Below are positions 63,629 to 64,000 of a stretch of 64,000 nucleotides of DNA, one piece after another. How positions within the stretch are numbered: position 1 is the first letter of the stretch; each line of letters begins with the position of its first letter. The notes under the pieces are model-generated. The model was given only the letters and a program-made list of their open reading frames with translations. It searched no databases and was not told where the DNA came from. This DNA comes from Calditrichia bacterium. GTDB lineage: Bacteria; Calditrichota; Calditrichia; Calditrichales; J004. Location of the stretch: the NCBI GenBank assembly GCA_020635035.1, contig JACKAO010000002.1, forward strand, positions 434,001 through 498,000, written 5' to 3'. Position numbers and translations under genes: made by a program.

Positions 63629-63648
63629 TAATCTTTTTAAAAAGATTA
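63629..63648. promoter_or_regulatory. 20-bp perfect palindrome upstream of the Xer recombinase gene
   Basis: TAATCTTTTTAAAAAGATTA is a perfect self-complementary sequence in the 293-base topA/xer gap. An 8-bp hairpin (TTCTCTGC at 63557-63564, GCAGAGAA at 63581-63588) lies nearby. The gap is otherwise AT-rich and should hold the divergent promoters; no clear boxes were assigned. Confidence 0.4.
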
Positions 63649-63711
63649 TTGCATGTTTTATTTTTATTATCGATTATTAAAGAGAACAAGAGTCTTTAAA
63701 AACGGATTTGA

Positions 63712-64000
63712 ATGGATTTAACGATTCGGAATTTTATTCGCTACATATCTCTTGAAAAAAGGTACTCTCCTAAAACTATTGAAAGTTATTCCACCGATCT
63801 AGAACAATTTGAGCATTTTGTGTCCGAAATGAGCAATGGACATGATGTTTTATGGGCAAAAATTGATAAGAAACAAATCCGAAATTTCTTAATAGAATTA
63901 CAGAGCAGGGGAATTAATCGAAGATCTATTGCCCGCAAAGTTGCCACGTTAAAATCTTTTTTTAAATATCTTGAAAAACAGGAACTGGTGGAGAAAAGCA
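63712..64000 (+). CDS. Tyrosine recombinase XerC/XerD-like, N-terminal part (continues past the window)
   Basis: 96 codons from the ATG at 63712 to the window end, open throughout. MDLTIRNFIRYISLEKRYSP, KTIESYSTDLEQFEHFV, and RSIARKVATLKSFFKYLEK are the SAM-like N-terminal core-binding domain of Xer integrases. The catalytic part is outside. Xer proteins resolve chromosome dimers at dif. A topA-xer neighbourhood is common in several phyla, which favours the housekeeping XerC/D rather than a mobile-element integrase; C versus D cannot be decided. Confidence 0.85.
   Translation, partial: MDLTIRNFIRYISLEKRYSPKTIESYSTDLEQFEHFVSEMSNGHDVLWAKIDKKQIRNFLIELQSRGINRRSIARKVATLKSFFKYLEKQELVEKS

Overview
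The window is chromosomal DNA of a low-to-moderate GC, Gram-negative bacterium, probably of the FCB superphylum outside Bacteroidetes proper (a Calditrichota-like or Ignavibacteria/KSB1-like organism). The reasons are secreted proteins ending in type IX secretion (T9SS) sorting domains with the NYPNPFNPTT signature, several PorV/PorQ-type barrels, TonB receptors with a carboxypeptidase-regulatory-like N-terminus but no SusD partner, a class-B sdhCAB operon, and clear AGGAG-type ribosome sites. The lineage is inferred from these protein families; I could not run a tree. No rRNA, tRNA, CRISPR array or intact transposon was seen.

Layout. 1-2018: the tail of a Ser/Arg-rich protein, then an outer-membrane barrel protein. 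2176-5534 (minus): succinate dehydrogenase sdhCAB. 5714-7813: two small unknowns, a VOC-fold protein and a Bcp peroxiredoxin. 7913-11056: a queuosine-precursor-type transporter and a carbamoyltransferase/SxtJ/DUF5989 triad that looks more GC-rich than its surroundings. 11053-43727: a large carbohydrate-utilisation region. It opens with an AraC regulator and continues with GH13, GH31, an esterase, a URO-D family protein, a lipoprotein GH13, a double-parvulin lipoprotein, a TonB receptor, a 1220-residue secreted protein, a PorV protein, a lamin-tail/CBM-like T9SS protein, a GH53 galactanase, a GH-A clan hydrolase, a sodium:solute symporter, an E-set/esterase lipoprotein, a TrmB-type sugar regulator and a T9SS-tagged GH13. 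43817-51655: mixed genes, including a universal stress protein, a short RecQ, Tpx, a second symporter and a cysteine-repeat protein resembling HvfA metallophore precursors. 51905-55711: glcD-glcF, a barrel protein and a DNA polymerase III chi homologue. 55805-64000: DNA metabolism (UvrD-type helicase with an embedded DnaQ-like exonuclease, RecJ, Smg, TopA, start of a Xer recombinase).

How it works together. The 12-44 kb region reads as an alpha-glucan plus galactan utilisation locus. Surface or secreted enzymes carry T9SS tags. A TonB receptor with a large secreted partner, in place of SusD, would move oligosaccharides across the outer membrane. Lipoprotein and periplasmic GH13/GH31 enzymes would finish hydrolysis, and a Na+ symporter would import the sugar. 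AraC and TrmB regulators flank or sit within it.

The observations most worth following are this SusD-less locus, the orphan HvfA-like cysteine-repeat precursor with no DUF692 enzyme in the window, the helicase-exonuclease fusion, the carbamoyltransferase triad, and a RecQ that ends where its zinc domain should begin. All functional statements come from reading motifs and remembered family features; no database search was possible.
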